A DNA stretch of 64,000 bases. It comes from Nocardioides humilatus. GTDB lineage: Bacteria; Actinomycetota; Actinomycetes; Propionibacteriales; Nocardioidaceae. The stretch spans positions 124,001 through 188,000 of the forward strand of contig NZ_VUJV01000008.1 in NCBI RefSeq assembly GCF_008373755.1. The letters run 5' to 3'. Made by a program: the position numbers and the translations under genes. Position 1 is the stretch's first letter; every line of letters starts with the position of its first letter. Below the pieces are notes generated by a model. It saw only the letters and a list, made by a program, of their open reading frames with translations, was not told the DNA's origin and did not search any database. Of this stretch, positions 62,853 to 64,000 are shown piece after piece.

Positions 62853-63311
62853 TCAGCCTTCCGCCGTGATCAGATCCTCGAGGTTGCGCATCGAGGTCTG
62901 GAATCCGTGCCGCATGCCCGGTCGCAGCAGCCTCTCGAGGATCACGCCCACAGGACCCAGACCGACGCTGTAGCGAGCCGTGTAGGTCATCTCGGTGCCA
63001 CCGTCGCGGTTCGCCCGGAAGTCGAAAACGTTGACGAAGTTCTGCAGTGGGGCCAGGCCGACCCCCGTGTCCACGCGGGTGCGCTGCGGGTCGACCTCAC
63101 GGACGGTCCACGTCGTGCGCATCGTGAGCGGACCCACGGACTTGTTGACCTCGGAGTACGTCCTGCCCACCGTCGCGGGTCCGTGGTCGTCGGTCACCTC
63201 CACCACGCCGTGCACCCAGTCGGCGTATCGGGCGGTGTTGCTCACGACCTCCCACACCCGGTCGATCGGCACCGCGAGGGTCGCGGTCTCGCTGACCTCG
63301 ATCGTCGTCAT
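62853..63311 (-). CDS. SRPBCC (START-like) polyketide-cyclase/lipid-binding family protein
   Basis: A 152-residue helix-grip protein (TATLAVPIDRVWEVVSNTARYADWVHGVVEV, closing RLLRPGMRHGFQTSMRNLEDLI). The fold makes a hydrophobic pocket that can carry lipids or steroid-like compounds. ATG 63311 is the family start; the longer frame is read-through of the oxidase gene. It is spaced 2 nt from both neighbours and is clearly co-transcribed. Confidence 0.88.
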   Translation of the reverse strand: MTTIEVSETATLAVPIDRVWEVVSNTARYADWVHGVVEVTDDHGPATVGRTYSEVNKSVGPLTMRTTWTVREVDPQRTRVDTGVGLAPLQNFVNVFDFRANRDGGTEMTYTARYSVGLGPVGVILERLLRPGMRHGFQTSMRNLEDLITAEG

Positions 63312-63313
63312 TC

Positions 63314-64000
63314 TCAGTCTCCCTGCTCGAGTACGGCGTTCGCGGCGTCCTTGCCGGATCGCACCGCACCATCCATGTAGCCGTTCCAGTAGTCGGAGTG
63401 CTCGGCGCCGGCCCAGTGCACCCGCCCGAACGGCCGGTCGCGCCACTCACCGAAGCCGGTCACCGTGCCCGGCGCGGCGACCGCTGTCGGCCCGCCCCGG
63501 GTGAACTCCTCTGTCGTCCAGTCCTGCTCGAAGTAGTCGGTGGGCCGCAGTGCGTTCCGGCCGGCAACCTCGGCGAAGCTACGGAGTACGGCGGCACGCC
63601 GCTCCCGCGGGGGTCGGTGCGCCCAGCGGCGCCACTGGGCCCCGCCGAGGAAGCCCATCAGCACCCCGGGACCACCGCTCGGCGGCGTGTTGTCGTGCAT
63701 GGAGCACAGCGGCGATCCGGAGCGGAAGACGCCCTGACCGGAGAGGCCGTCCTGACGCCAGAAAGGCTCGTCGTAGACCGCCTCGCACTTCATCAGCGTG
63801 CCGAAGGTGAGCCGCGAGAAGAGTGCGTCCTGTTGCGCCGGCAACAAGGGGTTCCAGGCGATCCGCGCGGCGAGCGCCGGAGGCACGGCGACGATCACGT
63901 GGCTCGCGGCCCAGGACCGGTCGTCGGTCCGTACCGTGAGGGAAGTCGCGTCCTGTTCGATCGCTCGGACCGCCGAGCCGAGTACGACGCGGTCGTCGAG
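63314..64000 (-). CDS. Flavin-containing amine oxidase, C-terminal part (cut by window edge)
   Basis: The last 228 residues of a monoamine/putrescine-oxidase-like flavoprotein. The frame stays open to base 64000. It shows HVIVAVPPALAARIAWNPLLP, FWRQDGLSGQG and the FAD-closing WAGAEHSDYWNGYMDGAVRSGKDAAN. The Cys used by some MAOs for covalent FAD is not in this region (GAEHSDYW rather than SGGCY). It would oxidise a primary amine to an aldehyde or ketone, with ammonia and peroxide. First visible gene of the oxidase-SRPBCC-dehydrogenase/aldolase unit. Confidence 0.88.
   Translation of the reverse strand, partial: LDDRVVLGSAVRAIEQDATSLTVRTDDRSWAASHVIVAVPPALAARIAWNPLLPAQQDALFSRLTFGTLMKCEAVYDEPFWRQDGLSGQGVFRSGSPLCSMHDNTPPSGGPGVLMGFLGGAQWRRWAHRPPRERRAAVLRSFAEVAGRNALRPTDYFEQDWTTEEFTRGGPTAVAAPGTVTGFGEWRDRPFGRVHWAGAEHSDYWNGYMDGAVRSGKDAANAVLEQGD

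Overview
The window is high-GC DNA from an actinomycete, most likely a member of the Nocardioidaceae (Nocardioides-like). The evidence is the GC-rich codon use, many GTG starts, an F420-type LLM oxidoreductase, a zinc-ribbon GarA, and a gene order (gcvP, MerR, DUF151 nuclease, FtsR-type MerR, garA, gcvH, DUF881, small basic protein, DUF881, CDP-alcohol phosphatidyltransferase) that matches the mycobacterial Rv1822-Rv1832 block. This placement is inferred from content; no database search was possible. 

Layout. 1-23.7 kb is mixed housekeeping and accessory sequence: a truncated diguanylate cyclase, an uncharted 56-residue Cys/His protein, hydrolase/AraC/SDR genes, an FMN 2-hydroxy-acid oxidase, four VOC proteins, a short UvrA paralogue, a Tat-exported Lcp-type polyisoprene oxygenase behind a long imperfect palindrome, a MazEF-like toxin-antitoxin pair with its own operator, a cyclophilin lipoprotein, aminopeptidase N and RmuC. 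20.8-29.5 kb is the conserved gcv/garA/pgsA block, with a single-aptamer glycine riboswitch in front of gcvP. 29.5-33.4 kb holds two CNNM/CBS proteins and scoAB. 

33.5-39.6 kb is a compact cyclic-nucleotide module. A class III cyclase fused to an FHA domain faces three tightly packed enzymes: an acylating aldehyde dehydrogenase, a patatin phospholipase and an NDH-2-like dehydrogenase. Each carries its own cyclic-nucleotide-binding domain with an intact phosphate-binding cassette. 39.7-50.3 kb is a surface locus: a processive glycosyltransferase unit, a patatin, an RCC1/FN3/Calx-beta protein, a heparinase-like lyase and an FG-GAP protein. The two large repeat proteins share a duplicated promoter, leader and signal-peptide cassette. 

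At 50,400 there is a displaced 3' end of a tRNA-Pro gene with its terminator, the signature of an integration junction. To its right every intact gene lies on the minus strand: secreted ceramidase, NAD-dependent reductase, HSL-type esterase, aldehyde dehydrogenase, secreted sphingomyelinase C, LysR regulator, secreted SGNH hydrolase with a discoidin domain, a fused aldehyde dehydrogenase/class II aldolase, an SRPBCC protein and a flavin amine oxidase cut by the window edge. The simplest reading is a horizontally acquired sphingolipid-degradation island: sphingomyelin to ceramide to sphingoid base outside the cell, followed by oxidative steps inside.
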